Shown here piece after piece: positions 1 to 10,073 of a stretch of 10,073 bases of DNA (the stretch's first letter is position 1; each line of letters opens with the position of its first letter). The stretch is from Smittium culicis (Eukaryota > Kickxellomycota > Harpellomycetes > Harpellales > Legeriomycetaceae). Position numbers and translations under genes: made by a program. The notes under the pieces are model-generated. The model saw nothing but the letters and a program-made list of their open reading frames with translations. It searched no databases and was not told where the DNA came from. The stretch spans positions 1 through 10,073 of the forward strand of contig LSSN01003202.1 of NCBI GenBank assembly GCA_001970855.1. The letters are read 5' to 3'.

Positions 1-402
1 TTACAGATCTTAAAGATTGTGATTAAAAAGGTTTTTCTTTAGTTTTTATCACAAAGTACAAAATATTCTTCATGAGTTTTTTATAAAGCGATCCTGTTTA
101 TGAGTAATGTTATATTATTTTATATATTTTACTTTCGAATAACTACTAGGTTATTTGTTTTATTTCAATATTTTATATTTTACACTTATTACAGAGACAC
201 TGTAAAAACTGATAGTATAAATAAGCGATTGTTTGGGAAAGCAGTTTTGGTATAAATAGTCGTAACTTTTTACTAAAAAATTGGGAGAAGAAGGGGAGAT
301 ACAAAACCACTACTGAATAAAAAATAATCAAAGTTTTATATCGTTTTTTTTATAAACCTTTTCTTATACAAATTTTGAACCAAATAAAACCCTAGAATAT
401 AA
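1..402. other. AT-rich non-coding flank
   Basis: I see no gene in this stretch. It is dominated by A and T runs with stop codons in every frame. A TAA at 400-402 closes the reading frame that opens into the recombinase gene. The only signals worth noting are a TATA-like site at 251-258 and a small inverted repeat (CCTAGA at 391-396 and TCTAGG at 405-410), which may be chance. No reverse transcriptase or other upstream element gene is visible, which matters if the recombinase next door came from a DIRS-like retroelement. Confidence 0.6.
251..258 (+). promoter_or_regulatory. TATA-box-like site upstream of the recombinase
   Basis: The octamer TATAAATA sits about 160 bases before the start of the recombinase reading frame, on the same strand. 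It matches the eukaryotic TATA consensus, but such words are frequent in DNA this AT-rich, so position and orientation are the only support. Confidence 0.25.
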
Positions 403-1375
403 ACTCTAGGTGTAGAAGTGGGAAAATCCCCGACATATGTCGTTGACTGTATTCTTTCAAACGAACGACGTTTCAGACGTCGTTCGAGATACAGTTCTAT
501 TCAACAGCGCTTTTTAGACTGGAGAATATCAAGTGAAACAAATACAGCCATTTCAGCACCGCAGATCATCAACTTTCTGGCCGAAATCTATACTGTAGAC
601 AAGTTAAAAGCCGGGTCTATAAAGGCTTATAAATCTGCACTGCTGAATCTAGCTGAAAACTCCGCAGAATTGTCGAGCCATCCAATGCTCGCCGTGTTTA
701 CAAAGAAATTGGAAAATGCCTCAATCTTATCTTTTGCTAGACCGGTACTAGGCATAGCACAAGTATTGGATACGTTCAAAGAGTGGGGTCCCACATCTGA
801 CCTCACAGTCAAGCGATTAACGGCCAAGCTATGTTGGCTTCTATCAGTAACCGGATTCCTAAGGCCAAGCGACATGTATAGGATCGACGACGAGCGGAGC
901 CACGTTACCCAGGGAGTTCTACATTTGGTTATTTTAGCCCCCCAAAGAAAAACGCGCTGGCCGACCGATAGAAAATCCCTGTCAAATTTCTCCTTACACA
1001 GACCCAATCCTATGCCCAGTACTGGCGTACTCATTTTACAAGGAAAAGGTAGCTAATACCCTTTGCCCAACCCCACATACTAACAATAGCAAGTGGGTTG
1101 TAAACATATTGTTGAGGTTTGTAAACAACAAAGAAATGCCGCTATCAATAGATAGCATTTCAAGATACATAAGATCAATATCTGACTTAGTACGCCGCGG
1201 CCCGGATACACCAATACCTAAAGGAAGAGCGATTGGAGCAACATTAGCGGCTAACTCAGGGGTATCAGCTGATGAAATGGTTTTGCACGCCTTCTGGTCG
1301 AACTATGCCATCTTCGATACATATTATCGACACACAAGAAATTCCTCGAATAACTTGACCGAGTCGATTCTATAA
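403..1375 (+). pseudogene. Tyrosine recombinase (DIRS/Crypton-like integrase), frameshifted
   Basis: The gene encodes a tyrosine site-specific recombinase, which would cut and rejoin DNA for a mobile element in the nucleus. The first frame (open from 403) has a core-binding region ending in a helix with GSIKAYKSALLNL, then the first catalytic Arg in TGFLRPSD (codon 862-864). The second frame (open through 944-1375) begins with PKEKRAGRP, continues through TDPILCPV, and carries the second Arg in PKGRAIGATLAA (1226-1228), a Trp in HAFWSNY (1295-1297) and the likely nucleophile Tyr in FDTYYR (1322-1327). It ends with NNLTESIL and TAA. The frames join if one base is removed from the C6 run at 938-943, giving about 318 codons from 418. 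The His of the usual HxxR box is absent. No ATG occurs in frame before codon 685, so the 5' end is truncated, mutated, or supplied by an unseen exon. The region is visibly richer in G and C than its flanks. I am confident of the family; the subgroup is inferred. Confidence 0.82.
938..943 (+). other. C6 homopolymer at the recombinase frameshift
   Basis: Six consecutive C separate the two recombinase frames. With five C the reading passes directly from LVILAP into KEKRAGRP, restoring a continuous integrase-like sequence through to the stop at 1373-1375. With six, translation runs into TAG... stops in the old frame and ends at 1054-1056. A homopolymer slip (real mutation or sequencing error) is the simplest explanation; programmed frameshifting is possible but there is no evidence for it here. 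Confidence 0.7.
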
Positions 1376-1384
1376 TTTGGAGTA

Positions 1385-1484
1385 ACTTATTATGTCTCCT
1401 CTCTAATGTATAATGTTAGAATTAATCGAACTCTTTAGAGACAAGATTAATTCATATTATACTATGAGAGGAGACATATTAAGT
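1385..1484. mobile_element. Fold-back palindrome just 3' of the recombinase
   Basis: Two arms of about 40 bases (1385-1427 and 1445-1484) are inverted complements around a 17-base loop; only about three substitutions and three single-base gaps separate them. Both outer ends read ACTTA inward, followed by TATGTCTCCTCTC. It begins nine bases after the recombinase stop codon. The structure resembles a fold-back MITE or the inverted repeat at the end of a tyrosine-recombinase element. I see no target-site duplication on its flanks, which speaks for it being part of a larger element rather than a separate insertion. A transcript running through it would form a strong hairpin. Confidence 0.65.
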
Positions 1485-1590
1485 CCTACCCACCACGCCC
1501 ATTTTACCTTTGCTCAAAGATGATAAGGATATCACTACTGCGTTCGTTAAAGTTTATACCATTAAATTTTTTTTAGTTCATTTTATTTAC

Positions 1591-1690
1591 TTTAATTTTA
1601 TTGGCTTTAGATTTTCGTTTTAGTTTTATCCAAAAAGATGATAACACTTAATATGTCTCCTCTCATCGTATAATATGAATTAATCTTGGC
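1591..1690 (+). repeat. Dispersed repeat, left copy
   Basis: This stretch is related to 5948-6036 on the same strand. The best part is a core around TTTTATCC...GATGATAACACTTAATATG (1624-1656), which matches 5972-6004 at about 30 of 33 positions. On the left the similarity weakens but continues through a TGGCTTTAGATTTTCGTTTT-like segment; on the right it enters the fold-back arm. The repeat unit is therefore larger than the palindrome itself. Confidence 0.55.
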
Positions 1691-1712
1691 TCTAAAGAGC
1701 TCGATTAATTCT
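1646..1712 (+). repeat. Inverted partial copy of the fold-back repeat
   Basis: These 67 bases match the reverse complement of 1418-1484 at 64 positions. The copy includes one full arm, the loop and the first bases of the other arm, then stops abruptly at 1712 where unrelated AT-rich sequence begins. With the palindrome at 1385-1484 it forms a widely spaced inverted repeat enclosing 1485-1645. The loop of this copy has a paired GCTCT/AGAGC core. Confidence 0.8.
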
Positions 1713-3050
1713 TTCAAAAATTTACATAAAATTTGATCTGTCGTATAAACTAATCATCAGTGAACTAGGTTGACTATTCCCACATTCTATTACGATCATA
1801 TTTTTTATTAATCCTTTAGATGTAGACTGAGTAGGGGCATGACAATCTCAACGAATTTTGTTCTGTAGAAACCAGCTTAAGCTCAAGGGTGCTTTTAATT
1901 TTGATCATACAGCCTACTTCAAGTATTAAATGGATGGTTCATTCGTAAGGCTGATTGATTCTATTTTAATTTTGCACCTCAGCAAGTAGAACTTCAGATA
2001 AAATTGTTGTTATTTGGATATTTTTTTTCCTTTTAACATTTATCATCTTTACTATTTATTGGTTTTTATTGTTATAAATTTTTATAATATTGTCTTTCCA
2101 ATAAGCCTACGCACTTAAACAAAACAAATATATTCTAAATTTTTATTAAAGTCATTCGAGTCTTAATAAAAATTAATCATAAATAAGCGCCCTTTGTTGA
2201 AATGTTAATTTTTGGTAATTATTTATCATAGTACTTATAATAAATACTCGTAATAGTTTAATTGTGTACTTTTTTGAGTATTACTACCTAATTTTATTAA
2301 CCCAATATTGTTTTACCTATACATTTTTAATTTTAGCGAGTTGAAATGATTTCTTAATGGTTGAAAACTCCTTTAATTAGAATTGATAAATTTATCAATA
2401 TAAAAAGTTTAACAACGCTCTCATAAATATACGAAAAATGTGGCTATAGATAAAAACTTTGGTCGAATTATATGTAAACCAATTTAAATTAAAAAAAACT
2501 AAGTAGAAAGTTAGTTGAAATTATATTGTAGCTTTATGGCCAATTAGCATCTGGGAAATGTAGCATTCATTTATAAATTCAACAGCTTAAATAATAAGAA
2601 CATAATTAGAAAAGTCATTTAAAGAAAATTCAAACAATTAGAATTATAATTAAAATTTTACAACTGCGTTTTTAAATAAATAATAGTAAGGTAACAGTAA
2701 ATATAAAATGAAAAATATATTAAACTCTTATGAATCTTATATCAGGAATTAATAGTGTAAAAATAAAAAAAAATAAACAGAGGAAAATATATATATTTAT
2801 AAAATTATCTAAATGGCTATAAACCTCAAATTTGTTCAGAATTTAATAGATTAAAAATTAAATTTAAACCCTGAAACTCAAAATAGTCAAACCTAATAAA
2901 TAAAAACGAACAGGTGTAATAGAGCTGATGGTTGTAGCAACTTTTGAATCAGTTTTTTGCCATCTACAGCAGTAAAATAAAATTAATGAATGGGAAATAA
3001 TGATAGATTAACCGCTAAAGATGCAACAAAAAACAGAACTAATTTAGTTC
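1713..3050. other. AT-rich stretch without a recognisable gene
   Basis: Both strands are dense in stop codons, and base composition is strongly A+T throughout. The only structure I can support is the inverted repeat at 2138-2174, listed separately. Short poly-A and poly-T runs are scattered throughout. A 70-codon minus-strand frame at 2983-3195 overlaps its right edge and does not look like protein. Confidence 0.6.
2138..2174. repeat. Short inverted repeat (hairpin)
   Basis: AATTTTTATTAA at 2138-2149 is the exact reverse complement of TTAATAAAAATT at 2163-2174, with a 13-base loop. The stem is entirely A/T, so it could arise by chance in this composition. No gene end lies nearby for it to serve. 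Confidence 0.4.
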
Positions 3051-3059
3051 CGAATTCTG

Positions 3060-3640
3060 AATTGATTTTAGATCGCAAACAGTGAATCAAACTGAACCGC
3101 AAATTGGTAAACATTATGTGATTCAATATTAAATTAAATTGGCTTGTAAACTGGGGTGAATCTGGGAGAAAAAGTGAGACTAAACTAAGTCGCAAGCAGG
3201 TAAACTTTGTGTAAAGATACTATGCAAAATATGAACTTCAAATCGGGACGGAACTGATACTGAACTAAAGCCATCTTGGATCGAAACTATGGCACATAAT
3301 CACAATCAATCTTAAACAATGCTAAGATATAACTTTTATGATATTTGAACGAAAATGGAGCACGTTCTATTCTTATATATGAGATAAAAACACGACGAAA
3401 ATTACAGTAAACCGAGTCGAAACTCCGGCGAATCTGAGAAAAAACTGATATCCATTCTGTATCAAATATGCGACAAATCATCAAAAGATACGAGTCGAAA
3501 GTGAGAAAAATCTGGGAATTATTCTGTGCCTCAATCCGTGACGATTCTGGGTTGCATTATGTGACTCGAATTGAAACTATGAACATAATAAATGCTGAGG
3601 TAATATCACAGTGCAATATCAAATTCATGTTAAATGTGAT
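3060..3640. repeat. Cluster of diverged repeated words
   Basis: Several word groups recur here and not in the surrounding DNA. CATTATGTGA occurs at 3112-3121 and 3555-3564. GAAACTATG followed shortly by CATAAT occurs at 3283 and 3573. CGAGTCGA occurs at 3413 and 3491. The segment 3089-3121 matches 3182-3214 at 24 of 33 positions, including GGTAAAC. Motifs like GAATCTGGGA or GAATCTGAGA also return. Spacings vary from about 78 to 93 bases for close pairs. This suggests an old, degraded tandem or satellite-like array. The open frames inside it (for example 3468-3713) are probably by-products of the repeat. Confidence 0.4.
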
Positions 3641-3649
3641 TCTGGATCA

Positions 3650-4335
3650 ATATTATGTTTCGACAACTGGTTCAAATAATGGAAATTTTATTTACATATA
3701 TCGAGAATTATAAGATGAAAGAGTTTATAATTAATAAAATCTACTTAGTATTATATCCAATCGATTATTATGTATATTCAGCCAAAATTAATATTATTTT
3801 CGTAATAAAAACTCAGAACCTAATACATAGTCAAACTGGGATAAATATAAATGATAATATAAAAAATGAACTATAGAATAATTAGTGTAAAAAAAATGTT
3901 AATTTAGATATTCGGGAAGCTTTTACAATCATAGAATTTAATTATTAGATTTATCATTATACTATACTATAATTTAGTTTTATTTCACTCAAGATACACA
4001 AATAAATTCTTTGGAGTTTTGGTGGTGTATTGTGATCTTATAGTGAAGAAATGTTAATAGTATGATGGGAATTATAAGGAAGGAGATATTATGCGAGGTT
4101 ATTGAATTTTTGATTAAATTGGTATAAAAACAAAAATTAATAATTTTTGCGGATTCTTGTTTTTAAATGACATAAAAAAGAAGAAAGCTTTAAAATTTTT
4201 GTCAATATAGAAAGTACGCGCATAATAAAACATTCACATAAAAGTTTGATCAACCAGAAAATGGAAAATTTTGGTAAGATGAGAATTAAATCATGTTAAT
4301 AAAACAATAGGTGCAATAAAGATTAAAAATTGAAA
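3650..4335. other. AT-rich stretch without a recognisable gene
   Basis: This is strongly AT-rich DNA with scattered A runs. A plus-strand frame at 3655-3876 has an Ile/Asn/Tyr-rich composition typical of random AT-rich translation. I see no motif, splice pattern or repeat that can be supported. Confidence 0.55.
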
Positions 4336-4339
4336 ATGA

Positions 4340-4560
4340 GTATAGGAGAGGTAGAGAAGAAGTGCTAGCAGGCAGAAGAGGAAATAAAGAGATTAGTGAA
4401 AGGAGGTGGCTGTATGATGAGTTGAGGATAGAGGGATTGGAGAGTTTGGAGGTGCAAAGGCGGCCGGAGGAGTCATAGGGGACGAAGAGTGAGGTGAGGG
4501 GGACAGGGGGGCAGGGGGAGATGGAAGCGCAGGGTGATATGATACCATAGACGCAGGCGG
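4340..4560 (+). other. Purine-rich, G-rich strand-asymmetric block
   Basis: The + strand here is almost entirely A and G and much richer in G than its surroundings, with G runs at 4478-4481, 4498-4502, 4506-4511 and 4514-4518. The last three are separated by only two or three bases, so a quadruplex using the more distant first run as the fourth tract is possible. The same purine bias on the + strand is seen in the introns and 5' flank of the minus-strand E2 gene, so this block could be the promoter or an intron of a lost minus-strand gene. The minus strand has a long frame without stops here, but no ATG near its beginning and a low-complexity Ser/Leu/Pro product, so I do not call a gene. Confidence 0.45.
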
Positions 4561-4650
4561 TGTGTTCTAAGAATGTTGTAGGTAATAAGATCTTTAATGA
4601 ACGGGGATTTAGATGATGATGGTATAAGTTTATAAAATTTTTCGTTGATA

Positions 4651-5785
4651 TTATATATTTGCCAATACTATAAATACTATTTTATTTAATGTATTTTTTG
4701 TGCAAATCAGTCTTAAAATTGATGAGAGAGATTTCATTTTGAATTTCTGGTCCTGTATGTAAATTACAGCTTCCTCAAGTCCAGTACTGGTTCGATTCAA
4801 ATGATCTTGTTTATAAATACAATGTGGTTGAAGTAAAATCCATAATCCATTATCTTTGCCTCTTATCCCGCGCTATCCGATAATTTTTTTCGCAATCTTA
4901 TTTTTCAGAAATGCATGAGGTGCGATCCAGATATACTCTTGTACTTTCTCGAGTGGAGTTTCAGTAGCGCCAGCCCTGAATTTTTTTTTTTCGAGATTTC
5001 TACAGGTTACCCGTCGAGCCTATCCTGAATGACTAAAAGCCATCTAAGCGGTTCTGATCTACAATAATACTCGAAAGGCTAGACGAGGAATCCTATCTTA
5101 ACGGAACCAATTGTGTGAATGAAATTTATAACTCTTTCTCGAAAATCTTGCTAAACCATTTACAATAATTCTTTTCCACACTGAATTGAACATCGCGAGT
5201 CAGTCCTCTAGAATAAGTTGTGCCTTTGAATTTATTAATATCCTCTTCCTCAGTTCCTGCCTCACCCGCGAGAATTTTACTGCTCCGGTGAGTTATTGAC
5301 TGTGGCGGACGTAGTTTCAGGCACCAAAGTTTGATCTTGGGGGTTTTAGCTTCCGATACTGTTCTGTGTATCATACTTCTGGAGCCCACAAAAGAGCTTA
5401 AATATTTTGAACTTATTTTTGAGTTTTTTTGCTTGCTATAGGGGTGTCAAGTTTTTTCATGACCATGAATGGCATTGTCTCTGGTTCGATTAGTTTGTTG
5501 AAGTTTTCGTGAAAGCTCCTTTCCCTTATGCAGAATTACACAATCTTAATAAAGTGACTGTTGCAGAAATGTCTGCCAACAGGACTCTTATTATGTTTTA
5601 AAAATTATATTGTGAGTTATTCTGTATAGACTGCCAAGTCAGTCAACGGTAACCTAGTTTTTACTAAAGGGTCTTTATGATTACAGGTTTATCTTTGTTT
5701 CGCTTAGGAGTTTTCTAACATTTTATGTCAACTCTTTATCCGTTTCTTGGATATTTGGTACCTGATTAGTGGTGTTCTGATCCAT
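4651..5785 (-). pseudogene. Decayed protein-coding remnant of unknown family
   Basis: Two long minus-strand frames follow one another. The first, 5545-5126, holds about 139 codons with a single TGA (5449-5447). It includes KGKELSRKLQQTNRTRDNAI and AGEAGTEEEDINKFKG. The second, about 4980-4651, has roughly 109 codons with a single TAG (4875-4873) and includes TPLEKVQEYIWIAPHAFLKN and STGLEEAVIYIQDQKF. A run of A on the minus strand just before the second frame is a likely slip site. Weaker open pieces reach back to an ATG at 5785. Amino-acid composition is balanced and unlike the random AT-rich frames nearby. I do not recognise the family. A structural (gag-like) protein of a retroelement is one guess, with no motif to prove it. 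A diverged mobile repeat (5948-6036) lies about 160 bases upstream. Confidence 0.42.
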
Positions 5786-5947
5786 TAATGTGGATAAATT
5801 TAAATTTTATAATGAAAATTTTAAATAATTAAACTTTATAGCTGGTAATGAGCCATTGGGAAAGATATGGCGATAAGTATACTCAATTTAGTGTTTTCAG
5901 TTACTAAAATTTTTTTTTAATTGTATAATCCTCTTAAGCCTTAAAAA

Positions 5948-6036
5948 TTTAATGGATTTGAACTTTCGATATTTTATCCATAAAAGATGGTAACACTTAG
6001 TATGATGTCTTTATCCACATAATGTTAGAATAATCT
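5948..6036 (+). repeat. Dispersed repeat, right diverged copy
   Basis: This copy matches 1591-1690 in the same orientation. The core 5972-6004 agrees with 1624-1656 at about 30 of 33 positions and ends in GATGGTAACACTTAGTATG. The following sequence up to about 6036 resembles one arm of the fold-back palindrome, including ATAATGTTAGAAT as in the left arm of 1385-1484. No second arm is present. The two copies flank about 4.3 kb that includes the decayed minus-strand remnant. Confidence 0.55.
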
Positions 6037-6060
6037 AATGTCAAGCTTGTGCTTGTAGGT

Positions 6061-7530
6061 TGAAAATTACACTTAATGATGATATTTTACACAAGGGAAG
6101 CTGATTTTATTATTTTCTTGAGCGTATAACAGTAAATAATAATGCTAAAGTAATTAATTTAAAAGCCTAATTAATAGTCAAAGCTGAATTTTATACTTTT
6201 ACTGACTTTGTATACGACAATTACTGAAAAATAAATGAGTTTATGTAACATGTACTCTTCATTTCATAGTAGTGAACTAAGAGATTAGTATGTTTGACGT
6301 GAAAACCCTCTCAAAAATGGAAATTATGTTTGAGAAAATATTTTCGTTTGAATATTAGTTCGCAGAACGTTGTGGGATATTCGAATCCTATAATATATTC
6401 AATAACTAATTTATACTTTATTATATCGTGTTTATCCCTTATTTTTATGAATTTTTTTTAGCTTATTTAAAGGCTCTAGATGTTGTTTTTAAATGTTTTT
6501 TTCAATTTTATAAAATTATCTAATCGATTTATAGATCATTTTAAATAACAATAATGTCAAAATTCATATAATTAAGATATTTAATTTTATTTCCGCTTCC
6601 AATTCCTTTTAAAATTATCTAATTTTTTTTAAAAAATTCAAATTAATTAATTAAAGATCTGATCAGTTGTTTATATTTTTTTTTTGTCGATACAATATAG
6701 ATGAATTGGCTTATTTTATGACCTGATAGAAGGAAAAGTGGACAAAAAGGTTTCCAATTTTAAAAATAAAAAAAGGGGGGGGGAGAGGAGGTTTTTTGAT
6801 TGAATAGGAACTATTCTTATGATTTTTATCTTTATAAACAACTTTCATTTCTAATTATAATGGTATACCTGAGGGGAAAGATAGGTGTAAAATTTGAAAC
6901 TTAGTCACTTTTTTTTTTAGTTATATAAGAGGTTTAGATATAGTAGAGCAGAAATTCCTATTCTGTTTTCTCTACTAAAATCAGAATATGTATTATAATA
7001 TTAGTAATATCTATACTTTTAAAGATATGTTTGTAATATATAAATATTTTTTTCAATAATAAGTTAATATAGCTTCCTTGTTTTTTTACTTTCTAAAAGT
7101 ATTGGATAAATGGGATTTTATCCTATTTTGAATAAAAAAAATATGTAAAAAGCATCTTTACATAAATACACATTTTCCAAACCAACTATCATAAATGATA
7201 AATGGAAATATGCGATATTTGAATAATGAGTCCAGAAAAGTTTCCTTTTATGTTTGATAGTTTCGAGACCACCTATTTCAAGGAAATATAGGGCTTTAAT
7301 CAGTTGAAAGGGAGTCATAATTCTATACAACTACAAATGATATTATATCTATAAAATAATATTTACTATATTGATGAAAAGATTATGTGATAATTTCAAG
7401 ATCTTTAACAGCTAGCAGAGTATAGTAGATTTTGGTAGATTTGGGTACATAATTATATCTCGAGTGGGCTAATTATTTCTTTGAAACTGATTCAAAAGGT
7501 TGAGGAGATGAATTTATGGTATGATCATTA
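6061..7530. other. AT-rich stretch without a recognisable gene
   Basis: This region is very AT-rich with many homopolymers, including a G9 run at 6775-6783 preceded by A runs. A 70-codon minus-strand frame at 7118-7330 and an overlapping plus-strand frame both read as plausible but unremarkable peptides. Neither has a motif I recognise, so I call neither. Confidence 0.5.
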
Positions 7531-7531
7531 A

Positions 7532-7982
7532 AGTATTTTCCAAAAGGTTTATTTTATTTGCCATCATGAAATATTCCTAATGATTTTTTTTATTTCTGGG
7601 ATATGTAAATTTATTTATTTGAGCAGAAAAATGAGACTTTGATACGAATTAGAGCAAATTTGGAGGATTATTTGGTTAAAGCGTGAATTGGAGGTGATAA
7701 AAACTAAATTAAAAAGAGAGGTAAGGTAAAATGATGGATTTTGCAAAAAAAAGTAAAACGTGTAAAATAAAGTTCAAAAAACTTTGTATAAAAAATTTGA
7801 TTATCGATTGCTATTAAGTTTTATTAAATAATCATAAATATATATGTGCTCAATGTTTTCAGCGTAGTTTTCCTACCGAGGAAAAATTAAAGAGTTTGTT
7901 TAAATCTAATAGTAAATCTAAGGCACTTCCTTGTTATAGATATGTGATAAATGAAATAAATACTAACAGGTATATGCGATGA
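7532..7982 (+). pseudogene. Possible decayed coding stretch with a CxxC motif
   Basis: One plus-strand frame runs 7532-7729 with a single TGA (7640-7642) and includes ELEQIWRIIWLKRELEV. A second frame starts at an ATG at 7734 and runs to the TGA at 7980-7982 with a single TAA (7815-7817). It includes KKSKTCKIKFKKLC, CAQCFQRSFPTEEKLK and a later SKALPCYRY. Spaced cysteines suggest a zinc-binding remnant, but I do not recognise a family. A good donor-like GTAAGG at 7721 lies at the end of the first frame, so an intron rather than a frameshift could separate them. In DNA this AT-rich, frames of this length occur by chance, so the call rests on composition only. Confidence 0.22.
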
Positions 7983-8229
7983 AATACTTTCTTTTAATTG
8001 ATCCAGTATTAATCAAACAAATTTTACAATGTAAAAAAAGCTAAACTATGTACTTGAAGGTTTTATATGTGGGATAAAAAAGTATTGACGGCATCAAGTT
8101 AATAGGTATGTAATTTGGGGGGAAATAGTTAAAGGTGGAAAAACATAAATGCAGATACAGAAAGTATAATTTTTTTTGTAATGTTAGGTATTATAAAGAA
8201 ATTAGAGTGGATTACAAAGACGATTGGGC

Positions 8230-8239
8230 TTTATTTATT
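8230..8239 (-). terminator. Poly(A) signal candidate for the E2 gene
   Basis: Read on the minus strand this site contains two overlapping AATAAA hexamers, about 75 bases after the E2 stop codon at 8313-8311. Position and strand fit a fungal cleavage and polyadenylation signal. Such words are common in AT-rich DNA, so this is moderate evidence. Confidence 0.4.
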
Positions 8240-8310
8240 TATAGGGAAAAATTACTATGAAGGTGATAAAAGTAAAAAAGTCGGAGGGAGATTGGGAGAG
8301 GGAGGGATAC

Positions 8311-9299
<989 letters not shown>

Positions 9300-9327
9300 T
9301 TGGATAATACAACGGGGGAGGTTATAG

Positions 9328-9352
9328 GTAGAATATAGACTATAATGTATAG
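9328..9352 (-). promoter_or_regulatory. TATA-like core promoter candidate of the E2 gene
   Basis: On the minus strand a TATACATTATA word followed by CTATATT lies about 30-55 bases before the E2 start codon, between C-rich and CT-rich stretches. This spacing would leave a very short leader if it were a true TATA box. The evidence is position and base composition only. Confidence 0.25.
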
Positions 9353-9685
9353 TAGGGGGGGATAAAGGGGAGGAGAGGAGATGGAGACTTTAATAGAAGA
9401 AAATAGAGATCTAGTAGTAAAGTAGAGAAAGAATCAAAGGGCAACAAGAAAAAAGAAAAAATATTAAGAGAGTATAAATAGCAATAAGGCTAGCAGATGA
9501 AAATTTAGTACTAGACAGGTAGAAGTTGGGGATCTTAGTTGGGCAGGTAAATGGGAGTTGGGGGGGAGTAGGCGAGGAGGAGGAGCGAGAGTTGGGGGAG
9601 AAGATGAGGAAGAGAAGGGGGATTTTTTAGTTAGTCAGCCAGGGAATGGCGAATAGAAGATTGTTTATTTGAAATAGAGAATGCG
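9353..9685 (+). other. Purine-rich 5' flank of the E2 gene
   Basis: The + strand is mostly A and G, so the E2 coding strand is a CT-rich tract, a common style for fungal promoters and leaders. It contains several long G runs (see the G cluster at 9541-9566) and no frame with a recognisable product. It probably holds the E2 promoter; no specific binding site can be named. Confidence 0.45.
9541..9566 (+). other. Quadruplex-like G cluster
   Basis: G runs at 9541-9543, 9553-9555 and 9560-9566 can supply four tracts of three if the G7 run is split by a one-base loop, with loops of 9, 4 and 1 bases. It lies about 240-270 bases upstream of the E2 start codon, on the template strand. The motif match is direct; any function is inference. 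Confidence 0.35.
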
Positions 9686-9689
9686 CCTT

Positions 9690-9896
9690 TCAAAAGAGCG
9701 TATATTTACAGGACGTCATCGATTGAATCTTGCAACTGTTTGTATGCTCGCAGAATAGCCTCAAAACTGAGCTGTGAGTGGCCCTTAGTAATAGCTCTTT
9801 TCTAGCCCATAAAAAATTTCTAAGCTGGCTGATAATAGCTTCTATTCTGTTCTGCTCAGCTCCATATCCGCTAATTCGCTGAATCCTCTCTCCCAA
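9690..9896 (-). pseudogene. Unidentified minus-strand coding-like fragment
   Basis: A frame of about 68 codons includes RIEAIISQLRNFLWARKELL and HSSVLRLFCEHTNSCKIQ. It has no ATG at its beginning (the first usable codon is TTG) and is cut off upstream by the 21-bp repeat array, which has stops in all three minus-strand frames. Its composition is more protein-like than the surrounding DNA. I do not recognise the family; a fragment of a transposon gene or the last exon of a gene is possible. Confidence 0.25.
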
Positions 9897-9981
9897 TCAC
9901 TATTCACTCTCTCCTAATCACTATTCACTCTCTCCTAATCACTATTCACTCTCTCCTAATCACTGGGCACTCTCTCCTAAT
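9885..9981 (+). repeat. 21-bp tandem repeat, about 4.6 copies
   Basis: The unit CACTATTCACTCTCTCCTAAT occurs at 9898-9918, 9919-9939 and 9940-9960 without a change. A fourth unit at 9961-9981 has GGG in place of ATT, and a partial unit with one change precedes at 9885-9897. The exact identity of three units suggests recent expansion. The array is open in two plus-strand frames (a HYSLSPN heptad in one) but blocked by stops on the minus strand in each full unit. Confidence 0.9.
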
Positions 9982-10071
9982 CATTGTATGAAATGAAGAT
10001 GTTTGAAATCCCCATTTGCTAAGGCATCTTGACACTCTTGAGTGATTCGAAGGATTCAATACTACGCTATT
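9946..10071 (-). pseudogene. Partial coding-like fragment running off the window
   Basis: One minus-strand frame is open from the window edge to a TGA at 9948-9946, about 41 codons. It includes VVLNPSNHSRVSRCLSKWGF and MIRREC. It enters the tandem array and stops in the second repeat unit it meets. It could be the 3' end of a gene lying to the right, with the array at its terminus, or a fragment of the same decayed gene as 9690-9896. The family is unknown. Confidence 0.25.
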
Positions 10072-10073
10072 TC

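Overview
The window looks like AT-rich nuclear DNA of an early-diverging fungus, most likely a member of Mucoromycota. This is an inference. It rests on a ubiquitin-conjugating enzyme gene with six short introns (73-112 nt, branch sites of the form CTAAY or TTAAC, pyrimidine-rich coding strand) and on a tyrosine-recombinase gene of the kind carried by fungal DIRS-like or Crypton-like elements. There is nothing bacterial in the layout, and most of the DNA is intergenic and AT-rich.

Left part (1-1712): an AT-rich flank with one TATA-like site leads into a tyrosine recombinase gene on the + strand (about 403-1375). One extra base in a run of six C (938-943) breaks it into two frames, and no in-frame ATG lies near its beginning. 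Nine bases after its stop lies a 100-bp fold-back palindrome (1385-1484). A 67-bp stretch of that palindrome recurs in inverted orientation at 1646-1712, differing at only 3 positions. A diverged third copy, with shared flanking sequence, lies at 5948-6036 in the same orientation as the second. The repeats and the recombinase may belong to one decayed mobile element.

Middle part (1713-8230): almost entirely AT-rich, without an intact gene. It holds a cluster of diverged repeated words (about 3060-3640), a purine-rich, G-rich block (about 4340-4560), a decayed minus-strand coding remnant (about 4651-5785) of unknown family, and a weaker plus-strand coding-like stretch (about 7532-7982) with a CxxC motif.

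Right part (8230-10073): a complete UBC4/UBE2D-type ubiquitin-conjugating enzyme gene on the minus strand. Seven coding exons between 9299 and 8311 join to exactly 147 residues, with catalytic Cys85 and the HPN motif in place. The terminal coding exon has only five nucleotides, completing the Met codon and the stop. Its 5' flank is purine-rich on the + strand and contains a quadruplex-like G cluster. The far right end carries a 21-bp tandem repeat, flanked by two short minus-strand open stretches that look like fragments of an unidentified gene or element.

Only the E2 gene is clearly functional. The recombinase and its repeats describe mobile DNA that has been decaying beside it, and nothing in the sequence links the two functionally.
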